Assembly: GCA_005878095.1 (NCBI GenBank)
Contig: VBNH01000052.1
Span: 1 to 34,847, forward strand
Reading direction: 5' to 3'
DNA: 34,847 nucleotides
From: Gammaproteobacteria bacterium
Lineage (GTDB): Bacteria > Pseudomonadota > Gammaproteobacteria > Steroidobacterales > Steroidobacteraceae
Below are positions 23,297-32,658 of the stretch, in pieces (the stretch's first letter is position 1; every line of letters begins with the position of its first letter). The position numbers were made by a program, and so were the translations under genes. The notes below the pieces were generated by a model. It had not been told where the DNA came from. It saw only the letters and a program-made list of their open reading frames with translations, and ran no database searches.

Positions 23297-25459
23297 CTAC
23301 AGCCGGCGTCGCGCCTCGATGACATTCGGCACGCCCGCGAGCCGCCGCAGCACGCGCGCGAACTGCTCGAGGTCGTTGACCGCGACGCTGACAGCGAAAT
23401 ACGCAATGCCGGAGTCGTGATCGATGCTGGATGTCAGCGCGTCGATGCTGAGGCGCTCGAGCGCCAGCACGTCGGTCAGATCACGCAGCAGCCCGCGACG
23501 ATCGTAGGCGCTGATGGACAGCTCCACGTTGAGCGCGGCGCTGTCCGCGCTGCTCCATTCTACCTTCAGCACGCGCTCGGGCTTGAGCGCGCTCATGCGC
23601 CGCAGGCTCGCACAGTCGCTGCGATGGACCGTGACGCCGCGGCCGAGGGTGACATAACCGCTGATCGGCTGCGGACGCAGCGGCGCACAGCAGCGCGCCA
23701 GCGTGGTCGGCAGATCGCCCACGCCCTCGATTTCCACCGGCGCGGCCCGGCGCCGCGCCGCGCCGGGTCGCGGCGGGCGTGCCACCGGCCGTGGCGGCTC
23801 GAACAGCCGGGTGGCGGCCTGCAGCAGCTGCGTAACGGTGATCTCGCCCTCGCCGAGCAGCTGATGCAGGTGCTCGGTGTCGCGGGCCTTGAGCTCCTGC
23901 ACCAGGGCGCTCAGCTGTTCGGGGCGCAGGCCGATGCGCGCCAGCTCGCGTTCGGCGATCCTTAAGCCGGCGCTGCGGTTCTCGCCCACGTCCTGCTTGC
24001 GGAACCAGGCGCGCACTTTGCCGCGGTTGCGCGCCGAAATCAGGTAGCCCTGCTCGGGTGCCAGCCAGTCGCGGCTGGGGGCATCGTGCCTGCCGGTGAT
24101 GATTTCGACGATCTCGCCGTTGGCGAGCACGTGGGTGAGGGGCACGATGCGCCCGTTCGCCTTGGCGCCGCGGCAGCGGTGGCCGAGCGAGGTGTGGACG
24201 CTGTAAGCGAAATCGAGCGGTGTCGCGCCGCGCGGCAGGTCGATCACCTCGCCTTTGGGCGTGAGCACGTAGACCCGGTCCGCGAACAGCTCGGTACGCA
24301 TGCCCTCGATCAGGTCGCGGTCCGCCTCGGCGCCGCCGGTGGCGCCGTCGTGCGGCTCCAGCAGGCGCCGCACCCATTCGATCTTGCGCTGATATTGCGC
24401 ATCACGCGCACCACCCTCCTTGTAGGTCCAGTGCGCCGCTACGCCGAGCTCGGCGTGCTCGTGCATCTGCGGCGTACGGATCTGCACCTCGACGCTGCGC
24501 CCCTGCGGTCCGATCACGGCGGTGTGGATGGAGCGGTAGCCGTTGCCCTTGGGGGTGGCGATGTAGTCGTCGAACTCACCTGGAATGTACGGCCATTGAC
24601 CGTGGACGATGCCGAGCGCGCCGTAGCACTCGGGAACCGAAGCGACCACCACGCGCACGGCGCGCACGTCGAACAGCTGCTCGAAGGCCAGCTGCTTGCG
24701 CTGCATCTTGCGGTAGATGCTGTAGATGTGCTTGGGGCGCCCGTAGACCTCGGCCTCGATGCCCGCCGCGCGCAGGCGCGCGTGCAGCTCCGCGCACAGG
24801 GTCTCGATGTAGCGCTCGCGGTCGGCGCGCCGCTCGTTGAGCGCGGCGGCGACGCGGCGATACTCCTGCGGCTCGAGGTAGCGGAACGCGAGATCCTCGA
24901 GCTCCCATTTCAACTGCCACACGCCCAGGCGGTTGGCGAGAGGAGCGTAGATGGCGCGCGCCTCGAGCGCGCACCGCTCGCGCTCCGGGCCCGGCAGCGC
25001 GCGCGCGTGACGCAGCGCGACCAGTTCCTCGGCGAGCCGCGCCAGCACCAGGCGCGGGTCGCTGACGACCGCGAGCAGCATCTTGCGCAGCGTTTCGGCC
25101 TGACGCGTGTTCAGGCCGTGCGCCGGCGACCAGTCACGGGGCAGTCCCAGCGTCCCCAGGCGCAGCAGTGCCGTGGCGATCTCGGTCGCAGGCCGGCCGA
25201 CGATGCCGGCGGTCTCATCGGGCGTGAGGGCGGCCCGCGCGAGCAGCGGTCGCGCGAGCAGCGCGTGCGCGAGCTCGGTGCTTTCGGTGAGGCGCCCCAT
25301 GATCTCGGCAGCTTCCGCGGCGTACGCCAGATCGGCCGGTGCGCGTGCGTTCGCCCGCTCGAGCGCCGCGCGTGCGGCGTTGATGGCCTCGCGGACCTGG
25401 GGCGGGCACAGTTGACTGGTTTCCACGGATAACGGTTCTTGAGCGAGCGGCGAGCGCAA
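23297..25459 (-). CDS. relA: (p)ppGpp synthetase, RelA type
   Basis: A 720-aa stringent-response enzyme that makes (p)ppGpp from ATP and GTP/GDP on stalled ribosomes. The N-terminal HD-hydrolase region lacks the HDxxED catalytic motif. The synthetase domain has GRPKHIYSIYRKM, the EFDDYIATPKGNGYRS loop and VQIRTPQMHEHAELGVAAHW. EFDD, not the RFKD of SpoT-type enzymes, marks a monofunctional synthetase. TGS (VYVLTPKGEVIDLPRGATPLDFAY), a Cys-rich zinc-finger-like region (ARCCAPLRPQPISGYV ... HRSDC) and a C-terminal ACT domain follow. Its 5' end faces the yebC-ruv unit across about 97 bp. Confidence 0.95.
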   Translation of the reverse strand: MRSPLAQEPLSVETSQLCPPQVREAINAARAALERANARAPADLAYAAEAAEIMGRLTESTELAHALLARPLLARAALTPDETAGIVGRPATEIATALLRLGTLGLPRDWSPAHGLNTRQAETLRKMLLAVVSDPRLVLARLAEELVALRHARALPGPERERCALEARAIYAPLANRLGVWQLKWELEDLAFRYLEPQEYRRVAAALNERRADRERYIETLCAELHARLRAAGIEAEVYGRPKHIYSIYRKMQRKQLAFEQLFDVRAVRVVVASVPECYGALGIVHGQWPYIPGEFDDYIATPKGNGYRSIHTAVIGPQGRSVEVQIRTPQMHEHAELGVAAHWTYKEGGARDAQYQRKIEWVRRLLEPHDGATGGAEADRDLIEGMRTELFADRVYVLTPKGEVIDLPRGATPLDFAYSVHTSLGHRCRGAKANGRIVPLTHVLANGEIVEIITGRHDAPSRDWLAPEQGYLISARNRGKVRAWFRKQDVGENRSAGLRIAERELARIGLRPEQLSALVQELKARDTEHLHQLLGEGEITVTQLLQAATRLFEPPRPVARPPRPGAARRRAAPVEIEGVGDLPTTLARCCAPLRPQPISGYVTLGRGVTVHRSDCASLRRMSALKPERVLKVEWSSADSAALNVELSISAYDRRGLLRDLTDVLALERLSIDALTSSIDHDSGIAYFAVSVAVNDLEQFARVLRRLAGVPNVIEARRRL

Positions 25460-25493
25460 AACGCGCCAGCGTGTCGTCCGCGAGGTTTACCGC

Positions 25494-25501
25494 TATCATA
25501 C
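25494..25501. promoter_or_regulatory. Possible overlapping -10 elements between relA and yebC
   Basis: The near-symmetrical TATCATA reads as TATCAT (25494-25499) on the plus strand and TATGAT on the minus strand. It is placed about 58 bp before the YebC-family ATG and 35 bp before relA. No good -35 box is seen on either side, so this is only a plausible divergent promoter. Confidence 0.3.
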
Positions 25502-25556
25502 GCGACTGTTTTTCCAGCGGTGCGCTTCGGCGGTGCCGCATCAGGCGGCGTTACCT

Positions 25557-26153
25557 ATGGCGGGGCACAGCAAGTGGGCTAACATCCGGCGCCGCGGGAG
25601 CGCCCGGGTACTGCGGCGTGACGAGCGCCTCGCACGCGCCGCGCCGGAAGGCTGGGAGACCGTGCGCTACGAAGGTTACGGCCCCGGTGGCGCTGCGGTC
25701 ATGGTCGAGTGCGTCACCGACGATCGCGGCCTGGTGGGCGCGAAGGTGCGCCGCGCATTCATGCAACACGGGGGCAGACTCGGGGCCGACGGCTCGGTGA
25801 GCTACCTGTTCAACACCGTGGGCCTCATGACCTACCCGCCGGGGACGGACGAGGAGCGGCTGATGCAGGTGGCGCTGGAAGCCGGCGCCGAAGACGTCGT
25901 ACCCAACGCCGACAGTTCCGTCGAGGTACTGGCCGATCCCCTGGAGTTCGATACCGTGTGCGCCGTACTCAAGCATCACGGCTTCACGCCCGCGACCGCG
26001 GAAGTCACGCAGCGCGCCGCGACCTCCCTGGAGCTGTCGGGCGAGACCGCGGTGTTGATGGTGCAGCTGCTGGAAGCGCTCGAAGAGCTGGACGAAGTAC
26101 GGGACGTGTACTCGAATGTCGAGATATCGGACGAGGTCCTGGCGCGCATTTGA
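25557..26153 (+). CDS. yebC: YebC/PmpR family protein with shortened N-terminal domain
   Basis: A 198-aa protein; family members are normally about 240-250 aa. It begins with the invariant MAGHSKWANI and from about residue 42 follows the family closely (VRYEGYGPGGAAVMVECVTD, HGGRLGADGSVSYLF, then a normal C-terminus). Between them lie only about 30 unrecognisable Arg/Ala-rich residues in place of the roughly 80 that form most of the helical domain I (KHRK...KR...LTR, then the NPRLRxAI segment). YebC proteins act as transcription regulators and are reported to help translation of proline-rich proteins. The shortened domain makes function uncertain. It is first in the ruv unit. Confidence 0.85.
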   Translation: MAGHSKWANIRRRGSARVLRRDERLARAAPEGWETVRYEGYGPGGAAVMVECVTDDRGLVGAKVRRAFMQHGGRLGADGSVSYLFNTVGLMTYPPGTDEERLMQVALEAGAEDVVPNADSSVEVLADPLEFDTVCAVLKHHGFTPATAEVTQRAATSLELSGETAVLMVQLLEALEELDEVRDVYSNVEISDEVLARI

Positions 26154-26193
26154 GCCCGCCGCCGCGCAGTTCAGCGCGGCGCTCACTGTACGC

Positions 26194-26700
26194 GTGCTGG
26201 GGCTCGACCCCGGTTCGCGGCGCACCGGCTTTGGCGTGATCGAGTGCCGCGGCGGTGAGCTCATTGCGGTCGCGCACGGCTGTCTCAACCTGGCCGCCGC
26301 GGCGCCCGCGGCGCGTCTGCGCATGATCTTCGAGGGTCTGCGGGCACTGATGTCCCAACACCAACCGGCGGAGGTGGCGGTGGAGCGCGTGTTCGTCAGC
26401 CGCAACGCCGACAGCGCCTTGAAGCTCGGGCAGGCACGCGGCGCGGCGCTGTGCGCCATCCCCGAGGCCGTGCCGGTGTTTGAATACGCGCCGCGCGCCA
26501 TCAAGCTGGCGGTGGTGGGCTCCGGAGCCGCGGAAAAGTTCCAGGTGGCGCATATGATCCGCACGCTGCTCGGGCTCGCCGAACGCCCGGGCGCAGACGC
26601 GGCGGATGCGCTCGCGGTGGCCGTGTGCCACGCGCACGCGCGCCGGCTCGGCACGCTGGCACAGCAAGGCGGCGCGCGCCTGAGGCACGCCGGGCGATGA
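26194..26700 (+). CDS. ruvC: Holliday-junction endonuclease RuvC
   Basis: Resolves Holliday junctions by paired nicking, together with RuvAB. The four RuvC acidic residues are seen: Asp in GLDPGSRRTGFGVIE, Glu in VAVERVFVSRN, and the two Asp residues of the C-terminal GADAADALAVAVCHA. GTG 26194 gives 168 aa, close to the family norm. An ATG at 26116 in the same frame would add 26 non-conserved residues and overlap yebC. No clear ribosome-binding site favours either start. It overlaps ruvA by ATGA. Confidence 0.92.
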   Translation: MLGLDPGSRRTGFGVIECRGGELIAVAHGCLNLAAAAPAARLRMIFEGLRALMSQHQPAEVAVERVFVSRNADSALKLGQARGAALCAIPEAVPVFEYAPRAIKLAVVGSGAAEKFQVAHMIRTLLGLAERPGADAADALAVAVCHAHARRLGTLAQQGGARLRHAGR

Positions 26701-27284
26701 TCGGCTCGCTGCGTGGCACGATCGCCTCCAAGACGCCCCCGCAACTCACGGTCGACGTCGGCGGGCTCGGATACGAGCTGGAGGCGCCCATGTCGACGTT
26801 CTTCCAGCTGCCGGCGGTGGGTGAGGAAGTGCGTCTGCTTACGCACCTGGTGGTGCGCGAAGACGCGCACGTACTGTACGCGTTTGCCACCGAGGACGAG
26901 CGGCGCCTGTTCCGCAGCCTGATCAAGGTGTCAGGCGTGGGGCCCAAGATCGCGCTCGCCCTGCTGTCGGGCATCAGCGTCAGCGCCTTTGCCCAGTGCG
27001 TGCTCGATGAGGACATCGGCACGCTCACGCGCGTGCCGGGCGTAGGTCGCAAGACCGCCGAGCGGCTGATCGTGGAAATGCGCGATCGCCTGGCGGCGCC
27101 CCAGGAGATGCCCGGTGCGCCGCCGGCGGCGACTGCGAGCGCCGCGGGGGAGGCGTACGGCGCCCTGGTGGCGCTCGGCTACCGGCCGGCGGAGGCGGCG
27201 CGCTTGCTCAAAGCGGTCGGTCCCGGTACACATTCGACTGAGGAACTGATCCGCCGCGCCCTGCAGGGCGCGGCGCGGGAGTAG
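26697..27284 (+). CDS. ruvA: Holliday-junction branch migration protein RuvA
   Basis: A 195-aa tetrameric junction-binding protein that loads RuvB. Domain I begins [20 protein letters not shown]. The helix-hairpin-helix motifs are visible as [18 protein letters not shown] and [19 protein letters not shown]. The C-terminal domain III (about 148-195) has [19 protein letters not shown] and contacts RuvB. It overlaps the ruvC stop and is followed by ruvB after 11 nt. Confidence 0.95.
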   Translation: MIGSLRGTIASKTPPQLTVDVGGLGYELEAPMSTFFQLPAVGEEVRLLTHLVVREDAHVLYAFATEDERRLFRSLIKVSGVGPKIALALLSGISVSAFAQCVLDEDIGTLTRVPGVGRKTAERLIVEMRDRLAAPQEMPGAPPAATASAAGEAYGALVALGYRPAEAARLLKAVGPGTHSTEELIRRALQGAARE

Positions 27285-27295
27285 ATCTCGTACCC

Positions 27296-28336
27296 GTGAC
27301 AGCCGAACGCATCATCAGTGGCACGGCGGCCGCCGACGAGGAGGCGGTCGAGCGGGCCATCCGGCCGCGCCGGCTCGAGGAGTACGTCGGCCAGTTGCCG
27401 GTGAAAACACAGCTCGAGATCTTCATCCGCGCCGCCGGGCAGCGCGGCGAAGCGCTCGATCACGTGCTGATTTTCGGCCCTCCAGGCCTCGGTAAGACGA
27501 CGCTGGCGCACATTATCGCGGCCGAGCTCGGCGTGAATCTGCGCCAGACATCCGGCCCGGTGCTGGAGCGCCCGGGAGATCTCGCCGCGTTGCTTACCAA
27601 CCTGCAGGCCCGCGATGTGCTGTTCGTCGATGAGATCCACCGCCTGACGCCCGTGGTCGAGGAGGTGCTGTACCCGGCGATGGAGGACTACCAGCTCGAC
27701 CTCATGATCGGCGAGGGGCCGGCGGCGCGCTCCATCAGGCTGAGCCTTCCGCCGTTCACGCTGGTGGGAGCGACCACGCGCGCAGGACTCCTCACCTCGC
27801 CGCTGCGCGACCGCTTCGGCATCGTGCAGCGGCTCGAGTTCTACGGGGTCGCCGACCTGGAGCGCATCGTGAAGCGCTCTGCTTCGATCCTGGGTGTCGC
27901 CATCGACGAAGGCGGCGCCCGGCGCATCGCCCAGCGTTCGCGCGGCACGCCGCGCATCAGCAACCGCCTGCTGCGGCGGGTGCGCGATTATGCGCAGGTG
28001 CGCGCCGAGGGACGCATCGACGAAGCGGTCGCCGACGCCGCGCTCGACCTGCTCGAGGTGGATCGTCTGGGGTTCGACACCCTGGACCGCAAGCTCCTCA
28101 CGGCGATCATCGAGCGCTTCGACGGCGGCCCGGTCGGTATCGATAGTCTTGCGGCGGCGCTCGGCGAGGAGCGCGGCACGCTCGAGGACGTCACCGAGCC
28201 GTTCCTCATCCAGCAGGGATTCCTGGTGCGCACCGCGCGCGGGCGCATGGTCACGCGCGCTTGCTACCTGCATTTCGGTCTCAAGGCGCCCGAGCGGGGC
28301 GCCGCCACGCTGCCGCTGTTCGAGGATCCGCGATGA
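27296..28336 (+). CDS. ruvB: Holliday-junction helicase RuvB
   Basis: A 346-aa AAA+ motor that drives branch migration. Visible motifs: [11 protein letters not shown] at the start of the ATPase domain, Walker [12 protein letters not shown], Walker [11 protein letters not shown], sensor I ATTRAG and the arginine finger region [11 protein letters not shown]. Sensor [21 protein letters not shown] follows, then the C-terminal winged helix with [17 protein letters not shown]. The start is GTG 27296. Its stop overlaps ybgC by ATGA. Confidence 0.96.
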   Translation: MTAERIISGTAAADEEAVERAIRPRRLEEYVGQLPVKTQLEIFIRAAGQRGEALDHVLIFGPPGLGKTTLAHIIAAELGVNLRQTSGPVLERPGDLAALLTNLQARDVLFVDEIHRLTPVVEEVLYPAMEDYQLDLMIGEGPAARSIRLSLPPFTLVGATTRAGLLTSPLRDRFGIVQRLEFYGVADLERIVKRSASILGVAIDEGGARRIAQRSRGTPRISNRLLRRVRDYAQVRAEGRIDEAVADAALDLLEVDRLGFDTLDRKLLTAIIERFDGGPVGIDSLAAALGEERGTLEDVTEPFLIQQGFLVRTARGRMVTRACYLHFGLKAPERGAATLPLFEDPR

Positions 28337-28767
28337 GCGCGTTTCGCTGGCCGGCGCGCGTCTACTGGGAGGACACCGACGGCGGCGGCATCGTCTATTA
28401 CGCCAACTACCTGCGTTTCCTTGAGCGCGCGCGCACCGAGTGGCTGCGCGCACGGGGACATTCGCAGCTGCAGCTCGCCCGTGATCGCGGCATTGTGTTC
28501 ACGGTGGTGAGTCTCTCGGTGGACTATCGGGCCCCGGCGCGGCTGGATGACGAGCTGCAGATCACCTGTGAGCCGCGCTCCGATGGAGCGGCGTCGCTGC
28601 GCTTCGCGCAGCGCATCTATCGCGCGCCCGCCGCCGGGCGCGCACCGCAGCTGCTGCTCGAAGCGAACGTGCGGGTGGCGTGCGTAGATGCGCGCACCAT
28701 GCGGCCGCAGCGCCTGCCGGAGTACCTGGCCAGTGCCCTGGCCGCGGAGGCCCCCGGCAGTGGGTGA
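28333..28767 (+). CDS. ybgC: Acyl-CoA thioesterase YbgC, Tol-Pal associated
   Basis: A 144-aa hot-dog-fold thioesterase. The signature [29 protein letters not shown]-type N-terminus holds the catalytic Asp of the 4-hydroxybenzoyl-CoA thioesterase family. YbgC is regularly the first gene of the tol-pal cluster and hydrolyses acyl-CoA or acyl-ACP linked to phospholipid metabolism. It overlaps ruvB by 4 nt and tolQ by 8 nt, so it bridges the ruv and tol units. Confidence 0.93.
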   Translation: MSAFRWPARVYWEDTDGGGIVYYANYLRFLERARTEWLRARGHSQLQLARDRGIVFTVVSLSVDYRAPARLDDELQITCEPRSDGAASLRFAQRIYRAPAAGRAPQLLLEANVRVACVDARTMRPQRLPEYLASALAAEAPGSG

Positions 28768-29449
28768 GCAGCTGTCGATCCTGCGCCTCATCGCCCAGGC
28801 GAGCGTGCCGGTGCAGATCGTCATTGGCATATTGCTGCTGGCGTCGCTCGGCTCCTGGGCGATCATTTTCCGCAAACGCCGCGTCATCGGGCGCGCGCGC
28901 CGCGAAGCCGACCGGTTCGAGAGCCGCTTCTGGTCGGGCGATGACCTGGCACAGCTGTACCGGGCGATCGAGTCGCGCGGCGGCGCGACCGGCATGGCCG
29001 GCATTTTCGAGTTCGGCTTCCGCGAGTTTGCGCGCCAGCGTCAGAGCGCCAGCGGGGGCGACCAGCTGCTCGAGGGCTCGCGGCGCGCGATGCGCGTCGC
29101 GCAGCTCAAGGAGATCGACCGGCTCGAGCACAGCCTCGCCACGCTCGCCACGGTCGGCAGCACGAGTCCATACGTCGGTCTGTTCGGCACGGTGTGGGGA
29201 ATCATGAGCGCGTTCTCATCGCTCGGCAATGTCCAGCAGGCGACGCTCGCCATGGTGGCACCGGGAATTTCCGAAGCCCTGGTGGCAACCGCCGTCGGAC
29301 TGTTCGCGGCGATCCCCGCGGTGGTGGCCTACAACCGCTTCGCCGACCAGGTGACGCGCCTGGAGATGCGCTTCGATGCCTTCATCGAGGAGTTCTCCAC
29401 CATTCTGCAGCGGCACGCGGCACGCAGCGCGGGCAGCCCCGCGACTTAA
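28760..29449 (+). CDS. tolQ: Tol-Pal system proton-channel subunit TolQ
   Basis: A 229-aa inner-membrane protein of the MotA/TolQ/ExbB family, which with TolR uses the proton motive force to energise TolA. TM1 is VIGILLLASLGSWAIIF. A large cytoplasmic loop follows. TM2 is in TSPYVGLFGTVWGIMSAF (the conserved GLxGTVxG motif) and TM3 in EALVATAVGLFAAIPAVVAYN. GTG 28760 is chosen for the family-like [15 protein letters not shown] start; longer frames run into ybgC out of register. Confidence 0.94.
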   Translation: MGEQLSILRLIAQASVPVQIVIGILLLASLGSWAIIFRKRRVIGRARREADRFESRFWSGDDLAQLYRAIESRGGATGMAGIFEFGFREFARQRQSASGGDQLLEGSRRAMRVAQLKEIDRLEHSLATLATVGSTSPYVGLFGTVWGIMSAFSSLGNVQQATLAMVAPGISEALVATAVGLFAAIPAVVAYNRFADQVTRLEMRFDAFIEEFSTILQRHAARSAGSPAT

Positions 29450-29461
29450 GGAGCGTTAGTC

Positions 29462-29905
29462 ATGGCACAGACCTCGCGCGGGCGGCGGCTGATGGGTGAG
29501 ATCAACGTCGTGCCGTACATCGACGTGATGCTGGTGCTGCTGATCATCTTCATGATCACCGCGCCGTTGCTCACACAGGGCGTGAAGGTGGATCTGCCCA
29601 AAGCCGGTGCGGAACCTCTGGAGGCACAACGGCTCCAACCACTGGTGTTGTCGGTGGATCGTGGGGGACGCCTGTACCTCAACATCGGCGGGGATCCGCA
29701 GGCGGCGCTCGATGAGGACACGGTGGAGGTGCGCGCCACCGCGGCGCTGCGCCGCAATCCGGACGTACAGGTGCTGGTGAAGGCCGACAGCGCGGTGGCC
29801 TACGGCCGCGTGGTACAGGCGATGGTCATCCTGCAGCGTGCCGGGGCGCGCAAGGTCGGCTTCATCACCGAGCCGCTGCCGCAACGTGCCCGGCGCGGGA
29901 GCTGA
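29462..29905 (+). CDS. tolR: Tol-Pal system protein TolR
   Basis: A 147-aa protein with one N-terminal transmembrane helix and a periplasmic domain. The ExbD/TolR signature NVVPYIDVMLVLLIIFMIT holds the proton-conducting Asp. The periplasmic part ends in VMILQRAGARKVGFITEP. A GGAG ribosome-binding site precedes the ATG. It is 12 nt after tolQ and its stop shares a base with the tolA start (TGATG). Confidence 0.95.
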   Translation: MAQTSRGRRLMGEINVVPYIDVMLVLLIIFMITAPLLTQGVKVDLPKAGAEPLEAQRLQPLVLSVDRGGRLYLNIGGDPQAALDEDTVEVRATAALRRNPDVQVLVKADSAVAYGRVVQAMVILQRAGARKVGFITEPLPQRARRGS

Positions 29906-30723
29906 TGCGCCTTCGCACGATGCAGCGAGCCAGTGATCGATGGGTTTCGATTGCGCTGTCGGTGCTGCTGCACGGGGCGCTGTTGGCCGCGCTGGTGTAC
30001 GGATGGTTGATGTTCCGGCGCCCGCCGCGGCCGGCGCCGACGCTGGCGATCGAAGCGACCGTGGTCGATGCGCGCGCCGTGAAAGGCGCGGTGAAGCCGC
30101 CGCCGCAACCCGCGCCGCCCGCCGCCCCGGCGCCGACCGAGCAGCCGCAGGAGCCGGTCGGACCACCGCCACCGACGCCGGAGGAAAGGGCGCGCCGCGA
30201 GCAGGAGCGGCAACAGGCGCAGGCCGCGGCAGCCGAAGAGCGCCGCGCCGCCGAGCAGAAGGCGGCGGAACTGCGGGCCGCGCAGGCAAAGCAGGCCGAG
30301 GAGCAGCGCAAGGCCGAGGAGCGCGCCGCGCAAAAACGTGCCGCGGCGGAACGGCAGAGGCAGGCGGAAGCGCAGGAGAGCACTGAGAGCGTGGCGGAGC
30401 TGCAGCGCAGTCTCGCCGCCGAGGAGCGTGCCAAGGTCGCACGCTCGGCAGCCGCGCTGGCGAGCTGGGAGTCGCAGATCGCCGCGAAGATCACGCGCGC
30501 GTGGCTGCGACCGCCGACGGCGCGGCCGGGGATACAATGCGTGTTGAATGTGACCCAGGTGCCGGGAGGGGAAGTGACGCAGGTGAGTATTGGCGAATGC
30601 AACGGCGACCAGGCGGTGCGTGAATCGATCGAAGCCGCGGTGTACCGCGCATCGCCCTTGCCCCCGCCGCCGGATCCGGCGCTGTTCGATCGCAACCTCA
30701 AGATCGACTTCAAGCCGGACTGA
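29905..30723 (+). CDS. tolA: Tol-Pal system protein TolA
   Basis: A 272-aa protein that spans from the inner membrane to the outer-membrane Pal/TolB. It has an N-terminal TM helix (SIALSVLLHGALLAALVYG, about residues 13-31), a Pro-rich segment (PPPQPAPPAAPAPTEQPQEP) and a long charged Ala/Glu/Lys/Arg coiled coil (about 90-180). The C-terminal domain III (about 185-272) begins with ASWESQIAAKITRAWLRPP and keeps a Cys pair (QCVLNV...IGECNG). The length is short for TolA but the order of domains is complete. Confidence 0.93.
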   Translation: MRLRTMQRASDRWVSIALSVLLHGALLAALVYGWLMFRRPPRPAPTLAIEATVVDARAVKGAVKPPPQPAPPAAPAPTEQPQEPVGPPPPTPEERARREQERQQAQAAAAEERRAAEQKAAELRAAQAKQAEEQRKAEERAAQKRAAAERQRQAEAQESTESVAELQRSLAAEERAKVARSAAALASWESQIAAKITRAWLRPPTARPGIQCVLNVTQVPGGEVTQVSIGECNGDQAVRESIEAAVYRASPLPPPPDPALFDRNLKIDFKPD

Positions 30724-30728
30724 CGCGC

Positions 30729-32069
30729 ATGCGGCCAATACCTGCCAGCCAACTCATGTCGGGGCGGCGTCGCCTCGCCGGGGCGCTCGCGCTGATCGTC
30801 GTCGGCCTGTGCGCCGCGCACAATGCCCGCGCGGCACTGCAGATCGAGATTACCTCCGGGGTGCGCGATCCGGTGCCGATCGCGATCGTGCCGTTCGCGC
30901 GTGCCGTAGCCGCGGACGGCGGCCTGGACGTGGCGGAGGTCGTGCAGCACGACCTGGAAGGCAGCGGGCGCTTTCGGGCGCTGCCGCGCGAGCGCATGCC
31001 GGCTGCGCCGACGCGCGCCGCTGAGATCGCGGCGGCTGTCTGGAAGGGGGCCGGCAGCGACTACGTGGTGGTCGGGCGCGTGACCGCCATCGACAACGGC
31101 CAGCTGGCGGTCGACTTCGAGCTGCTGAACACGCTGACCGGGGCACGGCTCGCCGCGCAGCGCTTCGTGGGGGCGGCGAGCGCGCTGCGCAACGCTGCCC
31201 ACCGGGTGAGCGACGTCATCTACCAGAAGATCCTCGGCGTGCGCGGTGCGTTCGCGACGCGCATCGCCTACGTGGCGGTCGACGGTAGCCCGCCGGCGCA
31301 GCACTACCAGCTCATCGTCGCCGATGCCGACGGAGCGAACCAGCACCTGATTCTCGACTCGCGCCTCCCTCTCATGTCGCCCTCGTGGTCGCCGGACGGG
31401 CAATGGCTGGCGTATGTGTCGTTCGAGACCAAGCACTCGGGGGTATACGTGCAGCTGGTGCGCAGCGGCGAGCGCCGCCAGGTGTCGGCGCGCGCCGGTG
31501 TCAACGGCGCCCCCGAGTGGTCGCCCGACGGCCGCAAGCTGGCGCTCACCCTGGGCGGCAGCGGTGGCAATCCTGACATCTACATCCTGGAACTCACCTC
31601 CCAGGAGCTGACACGCCTCACCGACGATCCGGCGATCGACACCGAGGCGGTGTGGGCACCGGATGGACACTCGCTGTACTTTACCTCCGACCGCGCCGGC
31701 TCGGCGCAGATCTACCGGATCGCCGCGCAGTCCGGAGCGCACCCCACGCGTATCACCTTCGGCGGCAGTTACAACGCCCGCCCGCGCCTATCGCCGGATG
31801 GCTCGCAGTTGGCGATGGTAACGCTCGACAACGGCGCGTACCGGATTGCCGTGCAGGATCTCGCCAGCGGAACGGTGCGCGTGTTGTCGCACGGGCGGCT
31901 GGACGAATCACCGAGTTTCGCGCCCAATGGCGCTACACTTCTCTATTCGGAGCGTGACGGCGAGCGCGGGGCGCTGGCGACGGTGTCGACCGACGGCCTG
32001 ACGGGCCTGCGCCTGAAGGCTCCCCAGGGCGAGGTCTGTGAGCCTGCGTGGGGGCCGTTCAGCCCCTGA
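30729..32069 (+). CDS. tolB: Tol-Pal system beta-propeller protein TolB
   Basis: A 446-aa periplasmic protein with a signal peptide (RRRLAGALALIVVGLC, cleavage near ARA-AL, about residue 36). The N-terminal alpha/beta domain begins LQIEITSGVRDPVPIAIVPF. A six-bladed propeller carries repeated SPDG-type WD40-like motifs (MSPSWSPDGQWLAYVS; PEWSPDGRKLALTL; LSPDGSQLAMVT; FAPNGATLLYS). It binds Pal and TolA. The ATG lies 5 nt after the tolA stop. Confidence 0.95.
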   Translation: MRPIPASQLMSGRRRLAGALALIVVGLCAAHNARAALQIEITSGVRDPVPIAIVPFARAVAADGGLDVAEVVQHDLEGSGRFRALPRERMPAAPTRAAEIAAAVWKGAGSDYVVVGRVTAIDNGQLAVDFELLNTLTGARLAAQRFVGAASALRNAAHRVSDVIYQKILGVRGAFATRIAYVAVDGSPPAQHYQLIVADADGANQHLILDSRLPLMSPSWSPDGQWLAYVSFETKHSGVYVQLVRSGERRQVSARAGVNGAPEWSPDGRKLALTLGGSGGNPDIYILELTSQELTRLTDDPAIDTEAVWAPDGHSLYFTSDRAGSAQIYRIAAQSGAHPTRITFGGSYNARPRLSPDGSQLAMVTLDNGAYRIAVQDLASGTVRVLSHGRLDESPSFAPNGATLLYSERDGERGALATVSTDGLTGLRLKAPQGEVCEPAWGPFSP

Positions 32070-32080
32070 GGAGAAGCGGA

Positions 32081-32635
32081 ATGACGGAGAAAGCCTCTAT
32101 GCGTCGAGTGATGATAGTGCTGCTGGTTGCGGCATCCGTGGCGCTCGGCGCCTGCGCTGCCAAGCGGCCGGTAGCCGCGCCGCCCGCGCCCGCCGCCAAC
32201 GAGGCTGTTCAAGGCTCCGGGGCCGGCAGTGCCAACGCCGCCGCGGGTGCGGACGAGGAGGCAGCGGGACCGCAGGCGGGACTGCTGGCGACGCACCTGG
32301 TGTACTTCGACTTCGACAGCAGCGAGATCAAGGGCACCGGCACCGACGTGGTGGCGGCACACGCGAAGTTTCTCGGCGGCCATGCGGGCACGCGCGTACG
32401 GCTCGAGGGGCACACCGATGAGCGCGGTTCGCGCGAGTACAACATCGGCCTCGGCGAGCGCCGCGCACAGTCGGTGCGCCGCGCACTGTTGCTGCAGGGC
32501 GCCGCGGACGCGCAGATCTCCACGGTGAGTTACGGCGAGGAACGCCCCGCGGTTCCCGGACACGATGAGGCGGCCTGGGCGAAAAACCGGCGCGTCGAGA
32601 TCGTGTACCTGGCGCAGCCGCTCCCGCCCAAGTGA
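32081..32635 (+). CDS. pal: Peptidoglycan-associated lipoprotein Pal
   Basis: A 184-aa outer-membrane lipoprotein that anchors the Tol system to peptidoglycan. The signal peptide MIVLLVAASVALGAC ends in a lipobox with Cys (LGAC). An Ala/Pro-rich linker leads to the OmpA-like domain: VYFDFDSSEIKG, the peptidoglycan-binding LEGHTDERGSREYNIGLGERRA (Asp and Arg present) and a closing KNRRVEIVY. ATG 32081 has GAGGAG upstream; ATG 32099 is an alternative that keeps the signal peptide. Confidence 0.94.
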   Translation: MTEKASMRRVMIVLLVAASVALGACAAKRPVAAPPAPAANEAVQGSGAGSANAAAGADEEAAGPQAGLLATHLVYFDFDSSEIKGTGTDVVAAHAKFLGGHAGTRVRLEGHTDERGSREYNIGLGERRAQSVRRALLLQGAADAQISTVSYGEERPAVPGHDEAAWAKNRRVEIVYLAQPLPPK

Positions 32636-32658
32636 GTGAGTGCCGCAAGGAGCATTCC

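Noticed and set aside
21775-23406. A 543-aa minus-strand frame opposite lpdA
   Set aside because: It is the antisense of a complete dihydrolipoyl dehydrogenase, with no domain of its own.
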